Positions 42,610-54,050 of a stretch of DNA of 64,000 bases are shown here, in pieces. A program made the translations under genes and the position numbers. Below the pieces are notes generated by a model. The model was not told the DNA's origin, made no database searches, and saw only the letters and a list, made by a program, of their open reading frames with translations. Source of the stretch: Bolinopsis microptera. Its lineage: Eukaryota; Ctenophora; Tentaculata; Lobata; Bolinopsidae. Each line of letters begins with the position of its first letter. Within the stretch, counting starts at the first letter, position 1. The stretch covers positions 6,946,001 through 7,010,000 of the forward strand of contig NC_087074.1 in NCBI RefSeq assembly GCF_026151205.1. Direction: 5' to 3'.

Positions 42610-45226
42610 ATGTGTTGGAAACTAGTCATTATGTTGGCTCTTCTCTTCACAACTGGAGGTATGTTTTTCATATTTAATCCTTAAATCGTGAAAGTCTCTG
42701 TGAAACCCAAATTATATCTCAATATCGCAATTCCAAGTCACGAGTTAACAATTTTCAAAATGAGTTCATGTTTTCTTAGCCGTGTTGAATCGCTCGGCGG
42801 TGGTTAAGCCATGGGTTTGGCCATTGGCCAATTAATCATTTATAAAAGTGCCCATTGCGGTCATCATATCTTGCACATTGCACCCATATAATGGAAGTAT
42901 CAAAAATTTTAAAAGTTAACAAAATTTGCCTTAGCTCAAGCTGCTGAAAAGAAAGTAGCCGAATTCCTCTTCGTTATAAATTTGTCGAGAAAAATAAATT
43001 ACATGATACCCCTTATGATATCAAAAAAGTCCATTGAAGTAAAAGATTGAGGATTAGGGACAGGGACCATATCATGATGTAGTATTACCACAAATACATT
43101 TTATGTTTTAACCTATTGTTCGTTTGTAATTTTAGAACCTCGCACTCCAATTTTCAGAGACCAGTTTCCAGCTAGTTGACTCTTCCGGAGTTACGATAAC
43201 AAACGAGCAGATGGGCCTATTGCTCTGGACAGGAGGTACAGTTTGTGACGATGACTTCAGTGGAAGTGGAAGCACATCGGCCACAGCCATTTGTAAGGAA
43301 TTAGGATATGAGTCAAGTACCAGCTGGTTGAATAGCGACCAATGGTCCTCCTTACAATCTCGCTATAATATAAAAATAAACGATGTAATCTGCTCATCAC
43401 CCACATGGTCCTCGTGTAGCTACAGTGAGTTTCAGCCTGGTTATACTGTAGGTTGTGGTCACCATGAGGATATCTTCCTAACGTGCAGGGGTCTAACTAT
43501 ATGCTCTCCAGGTATGTATCGCATCTCCGGCCCGTGTATACAATGTCAAGACAACACTTACAAAGCTGTTGTTGGATTTCAGGCATGTACCAATTGTCCA
43601 GAATCGTCAACTTCGAACCCAGGTTCCATAAACTGTTCCTGCGAACCAGGCAGGTTTTGGAGCTCCGGGTCGTGTACAGAATGCCGTGCCAACGCTTACA
43701 AAGCTGTTGCTGGATCACAGGCATGTACCAATTGTCCAGAATCGTCAACTTCGAACCCAGGTTCCATAAACTGTTCCTGCGAACCAGGCAGGTTTTGGAG
43801 CTCCGGGTCGTGTACAGAATGCCCTGCCAACGCTTACAAAGCTGTTGCTGGATCACAGGCATGTACCAATTGTCCTGAATCGTCAACTTCGAACCCAGGT
43901 TCCATAAACTGTTCCTGCAAACCAGGCAGGTTTTGGAGCTCCGGGTCGTGTACAGAATGCCCTGCCAACGCTTACAAAGCTGTTGCTGGATCACAGGCAT
44001 GTACCAATTGTCCTGAATTGTCAACTTCGAACCCGGGTTCCATTAACTGTTCCTGCGAACCAGGCAGGTTTTGGAGCTCCGGGTCGTGTACAGAATGCCC
44101 TGCCAACGCTTACAAAGCTGTTGCTGGATCACAGGCATGTACCAATTGTCCTGAATTGTCAACTTCGAACCCGGGTTCCATTAACTGTTCCTGCGAACCA
44201 GGCAGGTTTTGGAGCTCCAGGTCGTGTACAGAATGCCCTGCCAACGCTTACAAAGCTGTTGCTGGATCACAGGCATGTACCAATTGTCCTGAATTGTCAA
44301 CTTCGAACCCGGGTTCCATTAACTGTTCCTGCGAATCAGGCAGGTTTTGGAGCTCCAGGTCGTGTACAGAATGCCCTGCCAACGCTTACAAAGCTGTTGC
44401 TGGATCACAGGCATGTACCAATTGTCCTGAATTGTCCACTGCAAACCAAGGCTCCACCTACTGCTCGTGTAAACCGGGTACGTTTTGGAACCAAACCACC
44501 TGCCACAATTGCTCCCAAGGATTAGTGAGTCCACATAATACCACACAATGTAGCGAGTGTCCATTAGGTTCTACTGCATTTGAAAACGGAACAAAATGTA
44601 GCTGTCCAATAGGGACTGAGTGGAGGTGGGACAGCCCAACCAACGGCTCTTGCAAGTCTTGCCCCTTGAATAGTTACAAAAATGAACAGATGACAGGTTG
44701 CTCCACTTGCCCAGAAAATACCACATCTCCAGAACATTCTGCATATTGTATCTGTCGGTTAGGCATGTTCTGGAATAACACAGGGTGTCAAAATTGTTCC
44801 CATACCTCTGCTAGCCAACGGGGGGCTCTTCAGTGTACACCATGTCCTTCGGGATCGATAGCATCAAGCGAAGGATCCTCTTGTCAATGTCAACCTTGCC
44901 CTGCAGGAATGTCTCAAGATCCCAGTGTAAAGTCATCCTGTATATGTCCAAGAGGGAAGGTCTGGAGCTGGAGTGAGAGAGGTGAGGGGTCATGTTTGTC
45001 TCTTCCACAAAGTCTGAGTGTAGTTATAATACTGGCTGGTACAGCAGCAGTTCTGGCTGGAATTTCGTTCACTCTTGGCTTGCTTCTGTTCCGTGAGAAT
45101 AGAAAGAAGAGGGAGGAGGGGCCAGTAAGAGTTCGTTACAATGCAGAGGAAGGTGTGAAGATTGATGGCCAGAAAGAAAGGGGTATCTCTGGAGGGGGCC
45201 ACCCAGTAGAGTCATTTGTTGCTTGA
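42610..45226 (+). CDS. SRCR and ephrin-receptor-like cysteine-repeat transmembrane receptor, copy 2 (705 residues, frameshifted tail)
   Basis: Two exons, 42610-42658 and 43158-45226, with the same signal peptide and phase as copy 1. SRCR at about residues 20-127 carries small indels. The YKAV-type module, 46 residues (138 bp), is present seven times here versus three in copy 1, with nearly identical DNA from about 43560 to 44420. Several middle modules of copy 1 are missing instead. Membrane helix at about 636-663. The tail diverges at the end: relative to copy 1, two bases are missing after GTAGAG at 45208-45213. The frame shifts and stops at 45224-45226 (VESFVA). The lost reading frame downstream still spells SENIYDNI, so the truncation is recent. 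Probably still expressed as a membrane protein with a shortened cytoplasmic tail. Confidence 0.86.
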
Positions 45227-46028
45227 TGAGGGAGGAAATTGTGGCTCTGCATCGCAGGATGGACAAGGAAGCTTCCTGGACAGTGAGAACATCTATGATA
45301 ATATATAATCGTAGACGTCTACAGTATAAAAAGTACTATTTGCATTTAATGAACTATTCATTTCGTATGTTGATTTTTTTAAATGTTTATAACTAATTAT
45401 CACTCTTCTCCTCCTCATCAAGTTAATATGCATTATAACAATTTTCTTGTCAGAAAGCTTGTCATTTTACATAGTAAATTTCTGCATACCTATGGTTGAA
45501 CGAAAATACAATAATAATACGTCATAAGATAACGTTTTGTTGAATTTACTTGCAGAACATATTATTCAATTAACGAAATTTAAAAAAAAGTCCTTGTGAT
45601 TGTTCATTGTTTTCTAAAAACTTTTTTTTGATCTATCATTGATTTCAGGTTGCAGGTGAACACGTGAGTGCTGAGTTTACTCAGACATTAAACTGCTAGG
45701 TGAGTCGAAAGTGAAACTCCTAATGAGTGGACAGAAGACATGAACAGCATACATAAATCATGATTAAATTAATATGTTTTAGTATCGAATACGCTTTAAT
45801 ATAAAACATACATATCGGACCTTAACCTTACGAGGTACTTTGTTGTGACTAGAGATGATTTAATCTGAAAATATCAGTATTTTTCGTCTAGTAATCAAAG
45901 TGATATTATATCCGCCATATTTGAACCTAAGAGACTCTCGATGATTTACCCAGTTTGATTGATGATTCCAAAATATGTACCGACCAATGAACTGCTCTCA
46001 AATCAAGAGTTAAGGATTTCCATTTCAC
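45227..46028. repeat. Duplicated 3' flank of receptor copy 2, up to the LINE insertion
   Basis: Matches 38858-39930 of copy 1 without the MITE. Contains the out-of-frame remains of the cytoplasmic tail (to about 45307). Confidence 0.6.
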
Positions 46029-49000
46029 ATATTTTAAATTACATTTGAATTAAATTTTTGACAATGATCGATCTAACACTTTACAGGATGCGAATCGGCT
46101 GCTTTTGTAATTCTAGAGCACCAAAGAATTCCTGTCAAGTGGATAGTTCTGCTTGGGGTAGGGGGGTTAGGTTTGGATCGGATATCAGGACTAGGATATT
46201 TGAAGATGCACTTATCTTCAATTCTAGACCATCTAACATTGGTATCTATGTTCTGCACTTGTTCATCATGTTTTGTCTAATTGGTATGATTTTAACAAGC
46301 TCGAAAGAGTCCAATGAGATTGATAGGTTTATTCATCCCAGTAGATTCTACTTTAATACCAGTAAGGCCTTCCCACTTGTGTCTCATATTAATTGTGCAT
46401 ACCTGTATATCTTTGGTTTTGCAATTAAGAACTTCATCTTTACTCAGTACCAAAGACTCAGTCGGAGATACCGAGTTGAAAGGCTGACTGCCGCTAATAT
46501 AGTGTTTGGTGCAGTAACTAGCACATCTAGGCAAGTTCTGAGTATGTCGATTTTACTTCTATTGACCTTAAACTTCTTGCTTATTGCAATATCAAACCCT
46601 AGTATGCTTAATCCCGGCCCTAATCACATATCAGTCTATTATCAGAATGTTCAAGGCTTGATACCGTTTTCTCAACTTAACAGTAAGCAACCTCATCTTG
46701 ATAAATCCAAAATATATGAACTTAATGCACATATTGAAGATTCACATCCTGACGTTATTCTGCTTACAGAGACTTGGCTTAAAAACTCTGTAATGGATAG
46801 AGAGGTCATTCAAAGCTCTAACTATGAAGTATTTAGAAATGATCGCTCAAAAGTATCACATCCACCTTATGATAACAATCCGAAAAAATATAGGAAAAAC
46901 GGTGGAGGAGTCTTGATAGCAATCAGATCTGATATTCAAGCTGAAATCAAAAGACTGTCTGTACGTAAGGGGTCCGAAATGGCCGCTATTGAAATAAACA
47001 TAGGTGAAAGTAAATACATTTTTTGTGTGGTTTACAGAGTCGGAACTTTAGGAACAGTAAGCCATGAAAGTATTGCCAGTACAATCAAGTCTTTCTACTC
47101 AAGCAAACGCCCTAAAAACTTTTCATCGTTGGTGATTTTAATCTCAATGGAGTAGATTGGTTTTCTGAGGACGGAATTGTTACACCTTCTAGTTTAATTG
47201 AAGAGGACTTCATTACAACATTCCATAACTTTGATCTAGATCAATGTATAAGTAGTCCTACACATGTTAAGGGTAACATACTAGACCTTCTTTTGAGTAA
47301 TTGTAAAAATTTAGTAAGAGATCTTACGGTATTGAAGGGTCACGGTGCTTGCAAATCTGACCATTATCCAATAGCTTTTAAAGTTGCTACAAAAATCACT
47401 TATTCTAAATGTCCTAAAAGAAAGATTCTCAACTTTAAGAAGGCAAACTGGACGGCCATTAACGAAGACTTGAATTCTATTGACTGGAATGATATGTTTT
47501 TAAAGCTAGGAGATCCTGAATATTGTTGGCTTGCCTTAAAGTCTGTAATATCGAATAGTATCTCAAAGCATATCCCAACTATTACTTTAAAGTTAGCATA
47601 TAGAAATCCCTGGTTTGACTCAGAGGCCCATGAGGCATACTTGAAGAAAAAAAGAGCTCATGAAAAGTGGAAACTAACCGGCCAACAAAAGGATTATTTT
47701 AAGTTTTGCTCACTAAGAACACAGTTCAAAAATCTATCTGATCAGAAGATGAACGATAATCTATATAACGATGATGACCCTGCATTGATCTCAAAGAAAT
47801 TCTGGTCGCATGTAAAATCCTCTTCAAAGAATTCAAGAATACCGGATAGGATGTACCTTAGAGAAACATACAGAGAATCTCCATTAGACAAAGCAAATAT
47901 GTTCAATCAGTATTTCTCAGAACAATTTTCTGACGAATCTAAGTATGATATTGATATTGATTGGAGAAGTGATACTGAATTCGACTTAACTTTCTGTACA
48001 GAGAATATAAAACATCTCTTAAGGAACATTAATTCTAACAAAGCTTGCGGCCCTGACGGTATCCATGGTAAGATACTGAAGAACTGTGCTGGTAGTCTCG
48101 CTTGCCCACTTTCAATTTTATTTGAGATATCATATAACTCCGGTATTATTCCAACTGAATGGAAGCTGGCTCACGTAGTTCCGGTTCACAAGAAGGGTAG
48201 TAAGGAGGACATTGAGAATTATCGGCCGATTTCCCTAACTAGTCTTATAATGAAAACATTTGAACGCCTTATTAAACAGGAACTCTTGAATAAAATAATG
48301 CATCTTCTTGATGATAGACAGCATGGATTTCTTGGAGACAGATCTTGTACCACAAATATGATTAACTTTATTGACAGTGTCACGCTATCCCTCAATGACT
48401 GTTCGACTATAAGTGTAGACATCATTTACTTTGATTTTGCTAAGGCCTTTGATTCTGTAAATCATGATCTTATTCTTAAGAAACTTAAACTCGTCTTTAA
48501 TATAGAAGGAAGGCTACTCAAATTCCTAACCAACTATCTTAGTGAACGGGAACAATGTGTTTTAGTTGATGGTAGACATTCAGAGATCAAACCTGTTTTG
48601 TCTGGAGTTCCTCAAGGCTCCGTCCTAGGTCCCATTCTATTTGTCTTATTCATAAACGATCTTCCCATGAGATTAAGTTCAGGCACAAATTTGGTACTTT
48701 ATGCTGATGACACGAAAATATGGAGTCCTATTAAATCATACAACGATTATTGCACACTTCAGAATAACATAAATGAACTTAATTCTTGGAGCATAGAAAA
48801 TAAGATGCGATTCCATCCATCAAAGTGTAAAACTAAAGTCCTCTCTATTCCTGGAAAGAAATTCAGCAGTAGGATATTACCTATTCCATTTATCAGATTT
48901 CAATATTTGCTCGGTAATACTTTCTTAGATTACACCAGTACGGAAACAGATCTTGGAGTCGTTATAAATCAGGGCTTTCGTTTTGAAGAACACATAACTA

Positions 49001-50050
49001 AAATATTGTCCAAAGCTAACCAAAAATTTGGGCTGCTGAAACGCACTTGCTCATTTGTCCATGATGTGAGACGAAGAAGAAATTTATACTTTGCACTTGT
49101 TAGAAGTCAATTTGAACACTGTTCCCAAATCTGGCGTCCATTTAATAAAACACAACTAGATAAGATGGATGCTTTTCAAAAAAGGTGTATTAAGTGGATT
49201 TTTGATGAGGAATTCACAAGCTATCAGTCCTTTGAAAACTATACTTACAAATGTCATCAATTGAAAATCCTTCCTCTCAGCAAGAGGTTTGAATTGAATG
49301 ACCTGACCTTGTTTCACAAAATAGTCAATGGTGTATGCACACAAGAGCTTCCTAATTACTTACAACTATACAAAGGAAGCACACGCTTAAGATCATGTCA
49401 CCATGACAGCCTAAGTTATGTAACGACTCTTGTTCAAACACAGTGTAATAGCAGTCTCCTTAAGAAATCATTCTTTTATCGGACACATCTGCTCTGGAAT
49501 AAACTTCCTCTCGAAATAAGAGACCATAGCTGTCCTGATATCTTCAAGGCCAAACTTAAGGATCACCTATGGTCGGAAATGCTACCCACAGATCCAAACG
49601 ATAGTCACGCTGAATTCTACCTGTCTGATAATGATTAGATGCATCTCATTTCTCCCAATGCCAATTCTCTAATCTAAAATAACCGATCCAAACTATTTAA
49701 GGGGTTAGGGGTGGGTTGGGTTGTGGGTTGGGTTTTTAAAAGTATTGTATGATATAATCTATTTCATTAAAAAGTTAACAAATTATTAACATTATGATAT
49801 TTTATGCACGCTGTATTTTATTATTGCACAATCATCTCTATTACTATATATCTTACATTTATATGTGTTGATTGTATGAAATGTTTTGTCAGGGACCATA
49901 TTTTGTAGGTGTAATTTTTGCACGAACTACGTTCTGGTTTCCCGTCATTATAGTACATAGAAATCACTTTTTGACCGTGTTATTTTCATGCAATTACATT
50001 GATGTATGTACTATTTTGAAAAGATTTTCAATAAAAAAAAATAAAAAAAA
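46029..50050 (+). mobile_element. Nearly full-length non-LTR retrotransposon (APE-type endonuclease plus RT, CR1/L2-like)
   Basis: Both junctions are fixed by the empty site in copy 1: atttcac|ttgctcagcag near 39933-39950 corresponds to flank ends 46028 and 50051. The element is about 4.02 kb and ends in aataaaaaaaaataaaaaaaa. It has no detectable target duplication beyond one base. One long frame encodes endonuclease and RT; no separate ORF1 is present. Inserted after the receptor duplication. Confidence 0.9.
46064..49638 (+). pseudogene. LINE endonuclease-reverse transcriptase polyprotein with one frameshift
   Basis: First frame 46064-47155: a hydrophobic N-terminal region (helix around NIGIYVLHLFIMFCLIGMIL), then an APE-like endonuclease with YYQNVQGL, LLTETWL and GGGVLIAIRSD. 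The second frame begins at about 47122 with FIVGDFNLNGVDW and CKSDHYPI (catalytic DFN and SDH). RT follows with NKACGPDGIHG, NYRPISLTS, FDFAKAFDSVNH, SGVPQGSVLGP and YADD at 48700-48711, ending at 49638. The shift lies in cctaaaaactttt (47111-47123), where one A appears to be missing. All catalytic motifs remain, so it is a young copy. CR1/L2 placement is by overall look and not by alignment. Confidence 0.88.
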
Positions 50051-50545
50051 CTTGCTCAGCAGTAAATCGTAAAAGCCGATTAAAATAGTTTTTTAGTTAT
50101 CAGATATTTTCATATTTGATTTAGTCATCTTGAAATCATTATATAATCTTATACAAGTTAAATAAGCGGAGATCAGGTTTGAATTAATCGTGTTCGGTAC
50201 ATTATGACAGTAGATATAAGTACAACTTTTTTCGTTGTTTGTATTATTTCGTTTATCAAATGAATTGAATACCAAAGGCTATCTCCATCACAACCGAAGA
50301 TACAGCCCATTTATTATTAGTTCAATTTTACCTTTCTACTTTAGGACCGGGAAGAGAGGGGCAACAATAGAATTAGAGGGGGGGGGCAACATACAAAGTT
50401 ACATCACTGCTTCTAAATTTGTAGTTTATATACGGATACCTACTATAATGCAACAATTTAGTCTAGGCGGTTGAGACTTCAAATTGAAATTACAGAGGGC
50501 TCACAGTATTTCTACTCAAATAGGAACTCTGAACATACTTTACTG
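50051..50545. repeat. Duplicated 3' flank of receptor copy 2, distal to the LINE
   Basis: Continues the copy 1 flank (ttgctcagcagtaaatcg...) with internal deletions relative to 39936-40684. At about 50437-50445 it joins the sequence found at 41566 in copy 1. Confidence 0.65.
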
Positions 50546-50901
50546 ATTTGATTGATTGGGAACTGGGTTTTACTACCCCAGTTAATGTTTACTAAAATAG
50601 ATATTGAACAGCAATTTAATAAGATAAAAATCGTACCAGCGTACTTTAAAATCTGTATGATTCCTGAAATTTAAAGTAGCTATGACCGTTAAGAGTTAAA
50701 TATATTGTTTATATTCCCCATCATGGACTAGTGGCTCAACAAAACTGCGTCGGAAATTAAAGCTCAGCTAAAGCCTGAAGACTATTCAGTCTTGTTTAGA
50801 AAATAACTACAGCTACCAATATGTCCCTCACAAACATGGTCCAAAACATATCAAAACAGCACACGAAACACACACTCAAAAAAATTTGTCAACCGTTGCT
50901 C
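50546..50901. other. Intergenic, no feature seen
   Basis: Unique-looking AT-rich DNA downstream of the duplicated segment and 3' of the minus-strand ORF1. Confidence 0.35.
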
Positions 50902-51759
50902 TCATCGGCACAATAACAAATAAATTTGCCCGTTCTTTATGTAAAACTTTTTGGTCGGTTCTGCAAGTGCCCGCTTCTTCATGTCCTGTACCAGATCTTT
51001 CCGGAGCTTCCTCTGTTCTACAGACCGATCAGGGCTCAAGAAAACTGTCTTAAACTTCTCACTCTGCCGCAGGTTCCTGGCATTCCTCAGAATCTGATCA
51101 ACGATGAGCGAGTTTGAGGTAATAACTTTAACTGGTCGCGTTGAGTCAACCGTTTTCTTTTTTCCTATTCTCTGAGCCTCTACTTTTGGCTTTATGCCAA
51201 TAGTTTCCAGAACTTCACTGACTTGAGATTCGAGCTTCTCTTCTTTTTCCTCAGGCAGACCGAAGATAAGAAGGTTCCTGCTGCGGTCCTCCTCTGCAAC
51301 AATAGTCTTGACTACAGACGTCAATGCTTCTGGGCTGATTACTGGAGACTGTGCTGGAAAACTTTGAACGATAGAGCTGTAAGATTGGAACTCCGCTTTC
51401 ACTGAATCAGCAACTGAACTTGACACAGTTTTCTTCATCGCTTCAAGTTGCTCAGTCTTGCAAGCTGATAGCTCGGCCTGAACACTGATAACCTGCTCTT
51501 GCTTCTCAATTAACTGACCCTGAAGTCTGGTCAACACATTCTTATACGCTTCAACGGTCTCCATAAGATAGTTCGTATACTCAAAAGATCGACCACACAC
51601 ATCGACAACCTCCGGCTTATTCAGTCTGTTGAAGTTCTTAGCGTCCGCAATGTCCTTTAACTTTCCGTACGGCTTGCCAAATTTCTTCAGAGTCTCTTTG
51701 CTCCAGGTGAACATCTCATTCCACATGTAATTGATACTTTCCAAGTCCAAATCTGCCAT
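50902..51759 (-). CDS. Solitary LINE ORF1-type protein (coiled coil plus RRM-like), 285 residues
   Basis: Intact ATG frame from 51757-51759. A coiled-coil stretch lies around residues 65-125 (LTRLQGQLIEKQEQVISVQ), followed by EDRSRNLLIFGLPEEKEE...IGIKPKVEAQRIG, then RPVKVI, LRNARNLR, VFLSPDRSVEQRK and a C-terminal KFYIKNGQIY. This is the RRM and C-terminal pattern of LINE ORF1 nucleic-acid chaperones. No RT frame follows on the minus strand, where duplicated receptor flank begins instead. It may be ORF1 of a truncated element, or a captured single-copy gene. The uninterrupted frame in a region of decayed repeats is notable. Confidence 0.7.
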   Translation of the reverse strand: MADLDLESINYMWNEMFTWSKETLKKFGKPYGKLKDIADAKNFNRLNKPEVVDVCGRSFEYTNYLMETVEAYKNVLTRLQGQLIEKQEQVISVQAELSACKTEQLEAMKKTVSSSVADSVKAEFQSYSSIVQSFPAQSPVISPEALTSVVKTIVAEEDRSRNLLIFGLPEEKEEKLESQVSEVLETIGIKPKVEAQRIGKKKTVDSTRPVKVITSNSLIVDQILRNARNLRQSEKFKTVFLSPDRSVEQRKLRKDLVQDMKKRALAEPTKKFYIKNGQIYLLLCR

Positions 51760-51877
51760 CGTAAAGATCAGCACAACAAGCTAGCAGCGCAGTAGCGGTG
51801 CAATTATCAAGAGATAAGCAGTGCGATAACGAGAGCTAACAAATTTAAAACGGCAGTGAGAGTGTATTATACATTTA

Positions 51878-52040
51878 TCACATGCCTTCTCATGCGATAT
51901 CAAAACTTTCGCCCACGAGGCTTGCCGAGTTAGCGAAAGTTTCGATATTTCCCGAGGCTTGCCGAGGGTTATATCGACATTTTCAATCACGAGGCTTGCC
52001 GAGTTTTGAAAATGTTGATATCGCATGAGAAGGCATGTGA
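51878..52040. repeat. Foldback element with three internal hairpins, first copy
   Basis: Outer arms 51878-51902 (cacatgccttctcatgcgatatcaa) and 52016-52040 enclose hairpins at 51904-51941, 51943-51976 and 51977-52015. Each carries GAGGCTTGCCGAG in its apical part. Confidence 0.8.
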
Positions 52041-52339
52041 TTAATGTTTTATCACACTTTCTTTGGAGCCAAATTTGGCCGGGAAAGCAGAATTTGATCA
52101 AACGTTAGTTATAAATCTCACCAAAGCAAACTAGACATGTCGAACTTATTTATGTTTGTAATGTTCAAGCTATATCATATATAGCTCTCGATGAGTTAGT
52201 ATTTCAGATATCGAAGATACAATACGTACAATTAAGATCTCACGTGCTCATCACATTTATGACACAGTGAATGCTGTATGCCGCGCAATTTGCTTTCTAC
52301 TGATAAGTGGTACGTAGTGCATTGAATATTATACATTTA

Positions 52340-52502
52340 TCACATGCCTTCTCATGCGATATCAAAACTTTCGCCCACGAGGCTTGCCGAGTTAGCGAAA
52401 GTTTCGATATTTCCCGAGGCTTGCCGAGGGTTATATCGACATTTTCAATCACGAGGCTTGCCGAGTTTTGAAAATGTTGATATCGCATGAGAAGGCATGT
52501 GA
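52340..52502. repeat. Foldback element with three internal hairpins, second copy
   Basis: Same structure and practically the same sequence as 51878-52040, one 462-bp period downstream. Confidence 0.8.
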
Positions 52503-54050
52503 TTAATGTTTTATCACACTTTCTTTGGAGCCAAATTTGGCCGGGAAAGCAGAATTTGATCAAACGTTAGTTATAAATCTCACCAAAGCAAACTAGACAT
52601 GTCGAACTTATTTATGTTTGTAATGTTCAAGCTATATCATATATAGCTCTCGATGAGTTAGTATTTCAGATATCGAAGATACAATACGTACAATTAAGAT
52701 CTCACGTGCTCATCACATTTATGACACAGTGAATGCTGTATGCCGCGCAATTTGCTTTCTACTGATAAGTGGTACGTAGTGCATTGAATATTAATATATT
52801 TATTGAGCATGGGACTTGTACTTATTGGCGTCTAGAATATTCCGCCACGATCGGCACGTCTTATTAATCACAAATTATATCCTGCATATTAATCGGTGTG
52901 AGGTTATTTTATACTTGATCATTATTACCGAAAATATACAATGTATAGAACATCCGTTCAAGTGTTGATTAAATACATCAGAGTCCTTATCATAAATGTG
53001 TATCTGCGATAAGGTGAAAGTATTTCCTAGTTCTTGTATTTAAATAGAGTTGTGGAGCTATAATTAGTGTCTATAATCTATCAGTCCACATTATACACCA
53101 CACGCCCTAATTCACATCCAAAATTTTATAGTCCGTTTTGATTCTTGACTGTCTGTTATTTCAGAATGATTTAATCAATGCAACTTGTAATCGTTGACTC
53201 AGAATTTTATCGAGTATTCTGCTTAGTTCTTAGTCAGTATTCATCTTTACTTGCCATAATTTGCCATTATTTGGAGCCTAATTTGGCCGGGAAAGCAGAA
53301 TTTGATCAAACGTTAGTTATAAATCTCACCAAAGCAAACTAGACATGTCGAACTTATTTATGTTTATAATGTTCAAGCTATATATAGCTCTCGATGAGTT
53401 AGTATTTCAGATATCGAAGATACAATACGTACAATTAAGATCTCACGTGCTCATCACATTTATGACACAGTGAATGCTGTATGCCGCGCAATTTGCTTTC
53501 TACTGATAAGTGGTACGTAGTGCATTGAATATTAATATATTTATTGAGCATGGGACTTGGACTTATTGGCGTCTAGAATGTTCCGCCGCGAGCGCGTTTG
53601 ATACGTTATTACATCCTGCAAATCAATCGATGTGAGGTGATTCTAATACTTTATTTCTATTAGATATTTTTAAGGTCATTAAAACTGTAGAGTGTAGATG
53701 CAGTATAATGTATAGAACATCCTTTTAAGTGTTGATTATACATCACAGTCCTTATCGTATAATCTGTATCACTATCTGCGATAAGGTGAAAGTATTTCCT
53801 AGTTCTTGTATTTGAATAGAGCTGTGGGGTCATAACTAGTGTCTATTTATCAGTCCACATTATACACTACACACCCTGATTTACATCAACAATTATATCG
53901 TCCGTCTTGATTCTTGATTGTCTGTTATTTCAGAATGATTTAATCAATGCAACTTGTAATCGTTGACTTGGAATTTTATCGAGTATTCTGCTTAGTTCTT
54001 AGTCAGTATTCATCTTTACTTGCCATTATTTGCCATTATCTGCTTCGAGC

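Larger units (their letters stand above)
42480..50545 (+). repeat. Tandem segmental duplication, copy 2
   Basis: Second direct copy, enlarged by a 4-kb LINE at 46029-50050 that splits its 3' flank. It lacks the hAT MITE and the 881-bp insertion present in copy 1. Confidence 0.8.
51866..54050. repeat. Complex tandem array containing foldback units
   Basis: Unit 1 at 51866-52327 is repeated almost exactly at 52328-52790 (462-bp period). A third, partial copy of its second half lies at 53276-53545. The sequence after copy 2 (52791-53275) recurs after copy 3 (53536-54030), with about 85-90 percent identity by eye. So a larger unit of about 740 bp was also duplicated. Confidence 0.85.
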
